DNA from: a virus
Length of the DNA: 33,166 nucleotides
Reading direction: 5' to 3' (one strand)
IMG/VR virus record: IMGVR_UViG_3300034102_000548
Coordinates: 1 to 33,166 of that record
How positions within the stretch are numbered: position 1 is the stretch's first letter; every line of letters starts with the position of its first letter. Below the pieces are notes generated by a model that searched no databases, was not told the DNA's origin, and saw only the letters and a list, made by a program, of their open reading frames with translations. The position numbers were made by a program, and so were the translations under genes. Below, piece after piece: positions 23,832 through 30,270 of the stretch.

Positions 23832-24854
23832 GTTGCTTTTTCTAAAACATCTCCAGTAATAGAATTGCGGAGCATTAATAAAAATTCCGCTACTTCCACA
23901 TCCTGTACCAGCATTTACATATACAGTAGTTCCAATTTGTGGACCTGTTGCTTCAATAATTCCCTGGGCAGAAACAGTCTCTCCGTCAAGTGCTGATGGG
24001 TAGCCACCTCCTGCAGATGCAAATCTATAGGTATAAGCACTCAGTGTTGTTTCGCTATTGCTTCCAGATACACCGTTTGATGAAGCGGTAACGGTGGCTG
24101 TTTGTCCACCGCTTAGTCCAGAAACAGTAAACGATACATTTTTAGACTCATATCCATTAAGAACGAAACTGCTTGGGCTTACGGTACCAGCGGTTGTTGT
24201 TACACTTACGCTATATGATGCACCAGTCATGTTGTTTTGGGCGTTGATAGTGCCAGAAAGAGATGAAGATGACGATGGGGATGCAAAACTTACAGCAAGA
24301 GATATGTTTGGTGGTGGGGCAGCAGATGCTACGGTACCAGAAAATGTTGCTGTATCAATATAACTACCTGCAGCGTTGAAGGCTCTAACGAAAAATTTGA
24401 ATACCTGACCAGCGGTTGATGGGGTTCCGCTAAATTGACCAGTTCCACCATTCATCTCTACTCCCTGAACCCAATATGGATAAACGTTTCCGTCTGGTTG
24501 ACCAATGCTATAACTAACAGCATTGTTTGCACTAACTCCATCGCTATATGGTGTGCCAGCAGTAAAACTAGTAGAAATAGTTTGGTCTGCCCAAGAAAGC
24601 GGAAGGTCTGGAGGTGAATAACTATAAGTTGTGTATGTAATAGTGTCTCCACGATCAGCATCGGTTGAAATTGACTGACTTGCTACGTACCCATTGTTCC
24701 CAGATGTTGCCCCTGTGCTTGTTGAGCCTGTGCTGCTACCAAGAACTAGCCCTACATTTGAAAGTGCTGTTGATGCAGCAGAAGTTGATAGACCAACTAT
24801 GTTTGGAACTATAACCCTTGAGCCACCACTTAGGAATCCAATACCACCTAGCAT
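23829..24854 (-). CDS. Tail protein with PASTA and Ig-like domains
   Basis: This 341-residue protein starts MLGGIGFLSGGSRVIVPNIV. Residues ~12-78 are a PASTA domain (VIVPNIVGLSTSAASTALSN, then DRGDTITYTTYSY); PASTA modules bind peptidoglycan stem peptides or beta-lactam-like ligands. Residues ~82-180 look like a He_PIG/cadherin-like domain (LPLSWADQTISTSFTAGTPY, TGQFSGTPSTAGQVFKFFVR). Residues ~185-270 form a second, serine-rich Ig-like domain. The C-terminus has Cys322 and Cys338 (CGSS, RCFRKSN). Its place convergent with the lysin and next to fibre modules suggests a virion protein that grips the cell wall. Confidence 0.75.
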   Translation of the reverse strand: MLGGIGFLSGGSRVIVPNIVGLSTSAASTALSNVGLVLGSSTGSTSTGATSGNNGYVASQSISTDADRGDTITYTTYSYSPPDLPLSWADQTISTSFTAGTPYSDGVSANNAVSYSIGQPDGNVYPYWVQGVEMNGGTGQFSGTPSTAGQVFKFFVRAFNAAGSYIDTATFSGTVASAAPPPNISLAVSFASPSSSSSLSGTINAQNNMTGASYSVSVTTTAGTVSPSSFVLNGYESKNVSFTVSGLSGGQTATVTASSNGVSGSNSETTLSAYTYRFASAGGGYPSALDGETVSAQGIIEATGPQIGTTVYVNAGTGCGSSGIFINAPQFYYWRCFRKSN

Positions 24855-24863
24855 TATTACCTA

Positions 24864-25520
24864 CTATGACTTTAGATCGCCAACAAGCAGCCAAGCATTT
24901 GTTGCATCAATCTTGATCAATGTACCGCCAGCATATTGTCCATTTAGTTTGAGCCATGAGTTTTTGCTATTGAGTGTAACTCCAACAGCAGCAGTAAAGG
25001 ATACAGCACCGCTACCTAGGGCAACTACGTCAATTCTTGTTCCAATTGGAAAGGGAACTGAAGCATTTGCAGGAATTGTAATGGCTACTGCCGAACTTGA
25101 GTTTACTGTAATAGTTTTTCCAGAATCAGATAGGGCAATCGTGTAGTCCGATGTTTTTGCTACAAAAGAGGTATCTGCATAATTAATCCACTTACTTGTG
25201 GCTTCAGAATAAAATTGAATTTGATTGGCAGTGTTTACTCCATTTACGGATCTTACAAACGCTACAGTTCCGTGATCTGGGGTTGGCAATGCTGCATCTC
25301 TAGCCGTTTCATCGGCAAAGTTGTTAACTCCACCCTGAGCCTTTACGACCTCTTCAAAGGTTACAGAATAATCTTCAAAGGCGTGAGTGCCCTTCCAAGT
25401 ATAATTTGAATTTGTGCTTGCAATACCAACAATTGGATGCCAAGTTCCATTTCCTGGGGTAGGAGAGGACTCTTTATAGATGTAGGCTACCCTAGAATCA
25501 TTGCTCTTTGTTGCTGCCAT
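24864..25520 (-). CDS. Minor tail protein sharing the fibre C-terminal module
   Basis: This 218-residue protein, MAATKSNDSRVAYIYKESSP, has a start overlapping the preceding stop (TAATG). Residues ~65-115 hold a frequent fibre module (FADETARDAALPTPDHGTVA, then YSEATSKWINYA). The last ~75 residues (VPFPIGTRIDVVALGSGAVS, ending WLLVGDLKS) match the C-terminus of the long fibre at 17793-19409 (WVLIGDLTA). This shared end may be a trimerisation or tip module. Confidence 0.75.
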   Translation of the reverse strand: MAATKSNDSRVAYIYKESSPTPGNGTWHPIVGIASTNSNYTWKGTHAFEDYSVTFEEVVKAQGGVNNFADETARDAALPTPDHGTVAFVRSVNGVNTANQIQFYSEATSKWINYADTSFVAKTSDYTIALSDSGKTITVNSSSAVAITIPANASVPFPIGTRIDVVALGSGAVSFTAAVGVTLNSKNSWLKLNGQYAGGTLIKIDATNAWLLVGDLKS

Positions 25521-25957
25521 TATACAATCACCTTCCAGGTAGTTCCGTCATAGACCTTCAATGATAGGTCGTTGGTGTCTGTGCTGTCTACCCACAAACT
25601 TCCAAGAACTGGGTTTGATGGGGCAGAGGTTTGATAGGCTGCAACCAAACCTGGCTGGGCACCAAGAGACTGTGTGGAGTCTACCCAAATATAGCCGTCC
25701 GCTACACCAGCAGTTGGCATGGTGTCTGAGTATTCGCTACCATATCCAGCATCCTGAATGTCTGAGATGTCTGATTGAATGCTTGAAATGTATCCAGCAA
25801 TAGATGCTGAGTTTAGGGTTCCACTTGAAGAAGGATCAAAATTTTCATCGTTTTCGTTTTGACCATAGTGGTATAGTCTCAGGGCAGCCTGAATGTCTGC
25901 GTTATCCGAGAGAGACGGAATTTTAGTTGGTATTTGAGTTCCGATATTTTCAGCCAT
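25520..25957 (-). CDS. Minor tail protein with two G-x-LWVDS modules
   Basis: This 145-residue protein starts MAENIGTQIPTKIPSLSDNA, with the fibre-type N-terminal segment IQAALRLYHYGQNENDENFD. Two copies of a short strand module appear, ADGYIWVDSTQSL near 90 and LGSLWVDSTDTNDLSLKVYD near 120, ending GTTWKVIV. Modules of this form occur at the ends of many phage fibres. A TGGTATAAT box lies 17 nt before the ATG. Confidence 0.72.
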   Translation of the reverse strand: MAENIGTQIPTKIPSLSDNADIQAALRLYHYGQNENDENFDPSSSGTLNSASIAGYISSIQSDISDIQDAGYGSEYSDTMPTAGVADGYIWVDSTQSLGAQPGLVAAYQTSAPSNPVLGSLWVDSTDTNDLSLKVYDGTTWKVIV

Positions 25958-25974
25958 AATTAATCACCAAATAG

Positions 25975-25983
25975 ATTATACCA
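25975..25983 (-). promoter_or_regulatory. Extended -10 promoter, short leader
   Basis: The minus strand reads TGGTATAAT; the ATG at 25957 follows after 17 nt. It overlaps the end of the preceding gene by a few bases. Confidence 0.58.
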
Positions 25984-26536
25984 CAGTAATCAGAAGATGT
26001 ACTGTTCTTGATCCTGACAAATCATTCCAGTCTGTGCCATCAAACTCGCTAGCATGTACTGTGATTGGAAGTTTTCCTGCAGATGGATTTGATACAGAAA
26101 CTGCAGATGCAATTGGGGCAGATCCAATAATACTGTGCTGCACATTAAAGTTACCTGCTGTCATTCCTGTACTGTCGTCGGTAATGCTGGTAAGTGCAAT
26201 ATCAGAAATGGTTCCGTCTCCGTCTGTAAAGGTAACAGACTTATTTACGCTATAGGTGTTTGGGATAATTGACAACACTTCTACCCAAGTTAGTGTTCCG
26301 CCGTCTCCTGCTATGTACTGATACATCTTTTTATTTTGAGTATTGATGTACATGTCAAAAGATTGAACGGTAATGCCAGAAATAACATTATCTTCTGTTA
26401 TTGAGTTTGGTTCAGACGAGCCTACAACAAAGATTGAACCCCTGTCTCCGTCTCCACCTAGATCAACTTGAACGGATACCTGAGATGGTCCACCGAGAAC
26501 AACAAGTTCTTCTGAGTCTAGTACGATATCTACCAT
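25976..26536 (-). CDS. Minor tail protein with fibre-type beta modules
   Basis: This 186-residue protein starts MVDIVLDSEELVVLGGPSQV. Residues ~30-90 carry the module GDGDRGSIFVVGSSEPN, then DMYINTQNKKMYQYI and LTWVEVLSI, seen in many fibre proteins. The second half is a beta domain (VNKSVTFTDGDGTISDIALT). It starts one base past the preceding stop. Confidence 0.7.
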   Translation of the reverse strand: MVDIVLDSEELVVLGGPSQVSVQVDLGGDGDRGSIFVVGSSEPNSITEDNVISGITVQSFDMYINTQNKKMYQYIAGDGGTLTWVEVLSIIPNTYSVNKSVTFTDGDGTISDIALTSITDDSTGMTAGNFNVQHSIIGSAPIASAVSVSNPSAGKLPITVHASEFDGTDWNDLSGSRTVHLLITVV

Positions 26537-26537
26537 A

Positions 26538-26918
26538 TTATGGAGCCACCGTTCCAGATACGTGATCTGTTACAGAAATACTTCCTGTCAAGAGTGTGTG
26601 GACTTGGTTGTATGAGCCAGGTACAGTTTTGGAGACCTCAACGTCATAAACATAGGTGGTTCCTGCAAGTAGTGCAAGACCTGCAGATGAAGTTGGTGGA
26701 ATTACGCATTGAACGTATGAGTAGTCATTAGCGATAAGGGCTGTACCTTCAATTCTTGAAGCATAGCCTGCGTTACCTCTTTGCGTCTGAATGCGGAAAG
26801 TTGCGGTACTGTATCCAGAAAGCGAGAATGTGTTACCATTCGCATCCTTCGGATAAATACGAAATTCTAGGGTGTCTCCCCTATAGTAGTTGATGTTGTA
26901 TGAGCCTGGAAATGCCAT
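26538..26918 (-). CDS. GDT-domain fibre/baseplate accessory protein, copy 2
   Basis: This 126-residue protein (MAFPGSYNINYYRGDTLEFR) starts after GGAGGAAC. The YYRGDTLEFRIY block near residue 12 matches VVRGDT in the genes at 22095-22451 and 27039-27410. It is followed by strands (TATFRIQTQRG, TYVYDVEVSKTVP) and ends with GSISVTDHVSG. An Ig-like fold is likely. It sits in a tightly packed run of small fibre genes. Confidence 0.7.
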   Translation of the reverse strand: MAFPGSYNINYYRGDTLEFRIYPKDANGNTFSLSGYSTATFRIQTQRGNAGYASRIEGTALIANDYSYVQCVIPPTSSAGLALLAGTTYVYDVEVSKTVPGSYNQVHTLLTGSISVTDHVSGTVAP

Positions 26919-26934
26919 TGTTCCTCCAAAGATT

Positions 26935-26940
26935 ATTATA
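26935..26940 (-). promoter_or_regulatory. -10 box before GDT copy 2
   Basis: The minus strand reads TATAAT preceded by GTG; the ATG at 26918 follows after 16 nt with GGAGG between. Slightly off the TGn form. Confidence 0.45.
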
Positions 26941-26955
26941 CACTAAAAAACCTAT

Positions 26956-27039
26956 TTATTTTGTTTTATAGATTTTATTAGCGATTTTGATAACTGGTGG
27001 AATTGCTAGGGGAAGTGTTGAAATCTTAATAACAGCCAT
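26956..27039 (-). CDS. 27-residue coupled small ORF
   Basis: The ATG at 27039 overlaps the stop of the preceding GDT gene as TAATG, the same coupling used throughout this operon. The peptide is MAVIKISTLPLAIPPVIKIA followed by NKIYKTK: hydrophobic, proline-containing, with a basic end. Only the coupling and the open frame support it. Compare the 75-residue basic protein coupled after GDT copy 3. Confidence 0.4.
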   Translation of the reverse strand: MAVIKISTLPLAIPPVIKIANKIYKTK

Positions 27040-27410
27040 TATAGACCACCAGTGACATCAGCAGCAACTACGATTGTTCCAATTACTGGTGTCCAGATTT
27101 CATTGTCAATTGTAACCTCAACATCAAAGGCTAGTTCTGCAATTACAGTGCTATAGCCAACACCCCAGTTTTCAGTAATGTCAGATGGTGCGATAACCTC
27201 AATATATCCAGTATGCTTTACAACATCTAGTTCATCAAGAACTTCACCCTTGGTGTCGTATGCAGATGATACAATACTCCAATCAGAAATATCGAAGGTT
27301 GTTGTTTCATCGTTTTCTAGGAAATCAATACGGAGTTTGGCTGTGTCACCACGGACAACATTCCATTTAAAACTAATTGGTTTTTGACCAAATTGATCTT
27401 GCATACTCAT
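27039..27410 (-). CDS. GDT-domain fibre/baseplate accessory protein, copy 1
   Basis: This 123-residue protein starts MSMQDQFGQKPISFKWNVVR; a second ATG at 27404 is possible. The WNVVRGDTAKLRIDF block near residue 20 is closest to the WTVVRGDTASFRVFV block in the gene at 22095-22451. It ends with an IVVAADVTGGL strand. The start is probably leaderless (TGATATAAT, 6 nt before ATG), right after the holin terminator. It is the first gene of the main virion block. Confidence 0.7.
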   Translation of the reverse strand: MSMQDQFGQKPISFKWNVVRGDTAKLRIDFLENDETTTFDISDWSIVSSAYDTKGEVLDELDVVKHTGYIEVIAPSDITENWGVGYSTVIAELAFDVEVTIDNEIWTPVIGTIVVAADVTGGL

Positions 27411-27416
27411 AACTTA

Positions 27417-27425
27417 ATTATATCA
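27417..27425 (-). promoter_or_regulatory. Extended -10 promoter at head of the virion block, leaderless
   Basis: The minus strand reads TGATATAAT; the ATG at 27410 follows after 6 nt. It adjoins the T-tract of the holin terminator. Confidence 0.62.
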
Positions 27426-27426
27426 G

Positions 27427-27485
27427 CAAAAATAAAAAACTGATGCCCAAGGCGGTGGGTATGAGAGACAACCCTGGGCACCAGT
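27427..27485 (-). terminator. Intrinsic terminator downstream of holin
   Basis: On the minus strand ACTGGTGCCCA pairs with TGGGCATCAGT (11 bp, one G-U-type mismatch), enclosing an inner GGGT/ACCC arm, then TTTTTTATTTTTG. It separates the holin message from the virion genes. Confidence 0.75.
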
Positions 27486-27686
27486 ATTAAAATTATATCA
27501 CATTTCAATTGTTTCGTAGATGTTAACAAATCGTTACACAAAATTTACATAAAAAAGACTTGACAAGATTGATTTCTGTGTATAATATATCTATATATAT
27601 AAGATATATAAAAGATATAAGATATTTTAACTATAATATAGTTTATTTATATATAATATAATAATCGGTTTTAAGTTTTGCGAGTT
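27486..27686. other. AT-rich non-coding stretch after holin
   Basis: About 200 bases with no gene. The part from 27585 to 27665 is nearly all A and T, with short loose repeats of AGATATA/AAGATAT. On the plus strand TTGACA (27560-27565) is followed by TATAAT at 27581 (15-bp spacer) or TAATAT at 27583 (17-bp spacer), which looks like a promoter reading towards 28038, antisense to holin. It may also be an easily melted site. Confidence 0.45.
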
Positions 27687-27971
27687 TTACTTCTGACGAG
27701 AAACGTATTCGATAAAAAGTTCTGTTAGGTGATCAATTTTATTATCTAGTTTTTCGTGATATTGTTCACCTTTTACATTTTGATTCTTTAGGTCTAGGAT
27801 GTCTGTTTCTAGCCTGTTAACCTGATCTTTTAAACTAGATCCTCCATTAGGCTTTAGTTCATGCTTGATGTCATCAAAATAATGTTTGACTAGCCACTTG
27901 ACACCAAGTGTTGCAGATGATATGATTGCTGAGATACCAACAAGGGTTCCGATTATTGCTTCTAAAGACAT
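27687..27971 (-). CDS. Holin (DUF2746-like)
   Basis: This 94-residue protein starts MSLEAIIGTLVGISAIISSA. Residues ~4-27 are one membrane segment. The ELKPNGGSSLKDQVNRLE block at 38-55 is typical of actinophage holins of the DUF2746 type. Residues 45-90 form a coiled coil. It would form pores or lesions in the inner membrane. The -10 box TATAAT ends 9 nt before the ATG, with no Shine-Dalgarno. The lysin is 4 kb away on the other strand, so the lysis genes are split. Confidence 0.75.
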   Translation of the reverse strand: MSLEAIIGTLVGISAIISSATLGVKWLVKHYFDDIKHELKPNGGSSLKDQVNRLETDILDLKNQNVKGEQYHEKLDNKIDHLTELFIEYVSRQK

Positions 27972-27980
27972 AATATTTCA

Positions 27981-27986
27981 ATTATA
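27981..27986 (-). promoter_or_regulatory. -10 box of holin
   Basis: The minus strand reads TATAAT without the TGn extension, 9 nt before the holin ATG. It faces away from the plus-strand genes that start at 28038. Confidence 0.45.
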
Positions 27987-28037
27987 AAGTATTATTTTTC
28001 ACTTTATGATAAACTTAACGAGAGAGATAGGATTTAA

Positions 28038-28508
28038 GTGTCTAAGATATCATTGACCTTGGGTAAAAAGAATTCTCGCAGTTGTGATGGGTGCACAAAG
28101 TGTTGCGAGGGTTGGCTAACCGCAGAGATACATGGCGAAATGATGTATCCAGGCAAGCCGTGTCAAAACTGTGATCCAGGCGTGGGCTGCACGGATTACA
28201 AAAACAGACCAGAAGATCCATGCAAAAATTACATGTGCATGTGGAGAGCCGAGGACGTTGTCCCAATTGAGTTCAAGCCATCTGAGGTCAACTCACTAAT
28301 CACCAGAAGCGAAATTAACGGTATGCCATACCTTGTCTTGGTTGAGGCAGGCGAAAAAATGAGAGCAGAAGTCGTCGCTTGGTTTATTGTGTTTGTTTCT
28401 AGCAAGGGCATCAATGCAGAGTGGCAAATTGACGGAAGATCATATTATTCTGGTCATCCAGAATTCCTAAAAGCAATCGAAGCAACACATAAACAAAAAG
28501 GTGCATAA
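28038..28508 (+). CDS. YkgJ-like CxxCxxCC protein
   Basis: This 156-residue protein starts at GTG, with AGG 7 nt before it. Cys16, Cys19, Cys22 and Cys23 form the CDGCTKCCEGW motif, followed by Cys42, Cys45, Cys51, Cys62 and Cys67. This matches the zinc- or iron-chelating YkgJ-type family, in which eight cysteines bind metal. The C-terminal ~80 residues are cysteine-free and mixed alpha/beta (PYLVLVEAGEKMRAEVVAWF). It is first in a three-gene plus-strand set with the gene at 28511 (2-nt gap) and the cysteine-rich gene at 29275. Function in phages is unknown; a metal-dependent protein modification is possible. Confidence 0.7.
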   Translation: MSKISLTLGKKNSRSCDGCTKCCEGWLTAEIHGEMMYPGKPCQNCDPGVGCTDYKNRPEDPCKNYMCMWRAEDVVPIEFKPSEVNSLITRSEINGMPYLVLVEAGEKMRAEVVAWFIVFVSSKGINAEWQIDGRSYYSGHPEFLKAIEATHKQKGA

Positions 28509-28510
28509 TA

Positions 28511-29281
28511 ATGCAAAAAGAAATTCTAAATACGCTGTCACATTCAAACAAAATTATAATCTCGCCAGACATAGATGGATTTACCTCTGCGAGGCTCCTG
28601 GAGGCGTTTAACGGCTCTTTGGTGGTAGGAACGTACGACAAGAACGTTTTGTTGTTAGCGGACGGTGTGGAGCCTTCTGAGTGCCTTTTCGTCGATTGTG
28701 ACATGAACTCGTCGGATTTGGTTTCAATCGGAAATCACCAGCGTTTGAGTTCGGGGGACAACATGTCGTCAAAGTCTTTCAATCCAAATACTCATTTCGG
28801 TGTAAATCGCTATACGGATAAGTATCCTTTCGCTACAGCGTTTTTAATTTCGTTCGCAACAAGAGTACCCACATCCGAACATATCCAAGCATACATGTCA
28901 TATGCTGACTCTACCTATAAGAACTTAATTAATTACAGCGATAACATGCATAATTGGTGGCAACGGATGAAGCATCTTGAACTTGATCAAGTTTTTAATC
29001 CATCTCCACAAGTTTTGCAGATTCTAAAGTCTCTAGAGTCCGCAGAAACGCCACAGGGCTTTGTCTCCAAGCGATTTGGCAAAAAGCGGTACATTGAGGA
29101 AATGAATGCTGCCTTAGTTAGTCACAATATCCCCCATAAGACACTAGTATCTGGCAAAAAGTATTTAATGGACAAAGTTGGCAAAACAACTATGGTAAAA
29201 TATAGTCAGGACATAATCTCATACGCTGAAGTCTATGGCGGTGAGTTTTCCGTTACATATAATGAGGAGATGGATTGGTAA
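28511..29281 (+). CDS. Possible divergent DHH-type phosphoesterase
   Basis: This 256-residue protein has AAGGTG 7 nt before ATG. Residues 16-29 (IISPDIDGFTSARL) match DHH motif I (Asp20, Asp22). Residues 59-64 (LFVDCD) look like motif II. Residues 73-77 (IGNHQ) stand where DHH should be, with His76 kept but the Asp replaced. NPNTHFG at 91-97 and PFATAFLI then fit the segment after the motif. A C-terminal half (~150-256) has no clear DHHA1 motif. DHH enzymes cleave phosphodiesters such as nanoRNA or cyclic dinucleotides. The changed DHH triad means it could be inactive, altered or not of this family. Codons look more GC-rich than in neighbours. Confidence 0.45.
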   Translation: MQKEILNTLSHSNKIIISPDIDGFTSARLLEAFNGSLVVGTYDKNVLLLADGVEPSECLFVDCDMNSSDLVSIGNHQRLSSGDNMSSKSFNPNTHFGVNRYTDKYPFATAFLISFATRVPTSEHIQAYMSYADSTYKNLINYSDNMHNWWQRMKHLELDQVFNPSPQVLQILKSLESAETPQGFVSKRFGKKRYIEEMNAALVSHNIPHKTLVSGKKYLMDKVGKTTMVKYSQDIISYAEVYGGEFSVTYNEEMDW

Positions 29282-29487
29282 GAGACCCTGCTAAGGATGT
29301 TACCTTCTTTGATCTATTTGATCCTACTGAGCCTAGGTCAGACAAAGAGTTAATTGAGTTTCGTCTGTCAAAATGTAATGAATGTCCGTTCTTTAATAAG
29401 AGATCAGCGAGATGCCAGCACTGTGGATGTTTTATGAAGTTAAAGACTACACTAGAAGGTGCTAAGTGTCCTATGGGACATTGGTGA
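29275..29487 (+). CDS. Cysteine-rich small protein, TTG start
   Basis: This 70-residue protein starts at TTG (29275), 5 nt after GAGGAG and overlapping the preceding gene by 7 nt. Cys34, Cys37, Cys47, Cys50, Cys52 and Cys65 lie in the pattern C-x2-CP-x9-C-x2-CGC-F-M-x-L-K, ending AKCPMGHW. Small proteins with this CGCFM...KCP..W ending are widespread in phages and I recognise the pattern, but no function is established as far as I know. Metal binding is likely. The overlap with the DHH-like gene points to co-production. Confidence 0.75.
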   Translation: MVRDPAKDVTFFDLFDPTEPRSDKELIEFRLSKCNECPFFNKRSARCQHCGCFMKLKTTLEGAKCPMGHW

Positions 29488-29524
29488 TTGCTTCGCAATT
29501 GTTATACCGCCGAAAGTTTAATGC

Positions 29525-29638
29525 ATGAAACCATCATTTTTTAAGAAAATAGGCTATGTCTTAGGTGGATTTGTCTTATGCATTACCTGGATGTATGTCT
29601 TTATGTCTGTTATTAAGTTAATTATTGATCAGGCGTAG
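29525..29638 (+). CDS. 37-residue single-pass membrane protein
   Basis: From the ATG at 29525 the product is MKPSFFKKIGYVLGGFVLCI followed by TWMYVFMSVIKLIIDQA. It has a basic start, then a hydrophobic stretch from residue ~10 to 33 that would span the membrane. The ribosome site is weak (GAAAG). A TGTTATACC sequence about 20 nt upstream resembles the extended -10. It may be an accessory lysis or exclusion peptide; nothing specific is known. Confidence 0.5.
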   Translation: MKPSFFKKIGYVLGGFVLCITWMYVFMSVIKLIIDQA

Positions 29639-29863
29639 TCTGTCTACCCCGAATTTATCATTTCGTTACCAAAATGTTATAATACATACCCACAAAATCT
29701 GAAAAAATTCAAATTTGGAGAAATCTGAATATTTTATAGATGTGGATGATACACACTCTACAAAAAAAATCAATCACATCATAGTGAGCACACAAAAACA
29801 AATTCGATCAGCCCCCCCTGGTGCCCCCATCAAAAATAAAAAGACTGATAGGGGTAGTGCCCC
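29639..29863. other. Non-coding stretch with an extended -10 promoter
   Basis: It contains an exact plus-strand TGTTATAAT at 29675-29683, but no gene with a good start follows for over 300 nt on that strand. Either a non-coding RNA starts near 29690 or the box is unused. The stretch also has C-rich runs at 29813-29829 and 29860-29864. Confidence 0.4.
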
Positions 29864-29866
29864 CTA
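29831..29866 (-). terminator. Hairpin at the end of the 30-residue cysteine gene
   Basis: The minus strand forms TAGGGG / CCCCTA around a 6-nt loop, then TCAGTC and TTTTTATTTTT. The stem includes the gene's stop codon. The T run begins 6 nt after the stem, so it is a suboptimal terminator. Confidence 0.45.
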
Positions 29867-29956
29867 GCAATCACATTGCGAATACGCCTTGTCGCAATCT
29901 GGGCAAGTGTTGTCTGCCGTGTCGAATTGTTCATCGTAAGTGTATCCGTTGTTCAT
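29864..29956 (-). CDS. 30-residue CxxC/CxC miniprotein
   Basis: MNNGYTYDEQFDTADNTCPD followed by CDKAYSQCDC. Cys18, Cys21, Cys28 and Cys30 give C-x2-C-x6-C-x-C, the same spacing as in the 54-residue gene at 31580. AGGA lies 7 nt before the ATG. The TGTCAG-N10-TAAAAT promoter lies upstream. A tetrahedral metal site is the obvious possibility. Very short, but promoter, ribosome site and motif together make it credible. Confidence 0.6.
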   Translation of the reverse strand: MNNGYTYDEQFDTADNTCPDCDKAYSQCDC

Positions 29957-29980
29957 TGCTATCCTTTGTTTGATGTTTTT

Positions 29981-30002
29981 ATTTTAGTTGATACCGCTGA
30001 CA
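29981..30002 (-). promoter_or_regulatory. TGTCRG-class promoter (minus strand)
   Basis: TGTCAG, 10 nt, TAAAAT on the minus strand. The A before TGTC directly follows the stop codon of the upstream gene (TAA then ATGTC). Confidence 0.6.
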
Positions 30003-30003
30003 T

Positions 30004-30210
30004 TTAGTCTTCTGGCACATAGCCTGGTAGCACGATTAGGTGTTCGCCACAGTCGCTAGCACATTCCAAAGATTCGTCGCAATAGCCACCCCAAGGCTCT
30101 TCGCTGTATTCAGTAGCACAAAGAGCACAAACGAAGAATACACCAGAATACTCAATCTCGTGTTCGGTTCCGTCTGCTAGAAGAATCTTGGTTCCTTGGT
30201 TCTCAGTCAT
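30004..30210 (-). CDS. 68-residue cysteine-rich miniprotein
   Basis: The start is the ATG at 30210 (MTENQGTKILLADGTEHEIE) with GGAAAG before it; longer in-frame starts lie across the promoter and are rejected. Cys28 and Cys31 (CALC), Cys44, Cys50 and Cys54 could bind metal. The first 25 residues look like a small beta hairpin, the end is acidic (VLPGYVPED). It is one of two minus-strand members of the miniprotein set and has its own TGTCRG-class promoter with a CGGGCGTGTCG-type box. Confidence 0.7.
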   Translation of the reverse strand: MTENQGTKILLADGTEHEIEYSGVFFVCALCATEYSEEPWGGYCDESLECASDCGEHLIVLPGYVPED

Positions 30211-30238
30211 TTTGCTTTCCTTATCTCTTGATATAAAT

Positions 30239-30260
30239 ACAGTAGCATAGGCGACAGACA
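30239..30260 (-). promoter_or_regulatory. TGTCRG-class promoter (minus strand)
   Basis: TGTCTG, 10 nt, TACTGT (extended by TGC) on the minus strand. A GGGCGTGTCG box ends 9 nt before the A of ATGTC. Confidence 0.58.
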
Positions 30261-30270
30261 TTGGATACCC

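Noticed and set aside
27560-27588. A firm consensus promoter on the plus strand behind holin
   Set aside because: TTGACA is perfect, but the -10 choice is ambiguous in nearly pure AT sequence and the first plus gene is 450 nt away; kept only as a possibility in the non-coding entry.
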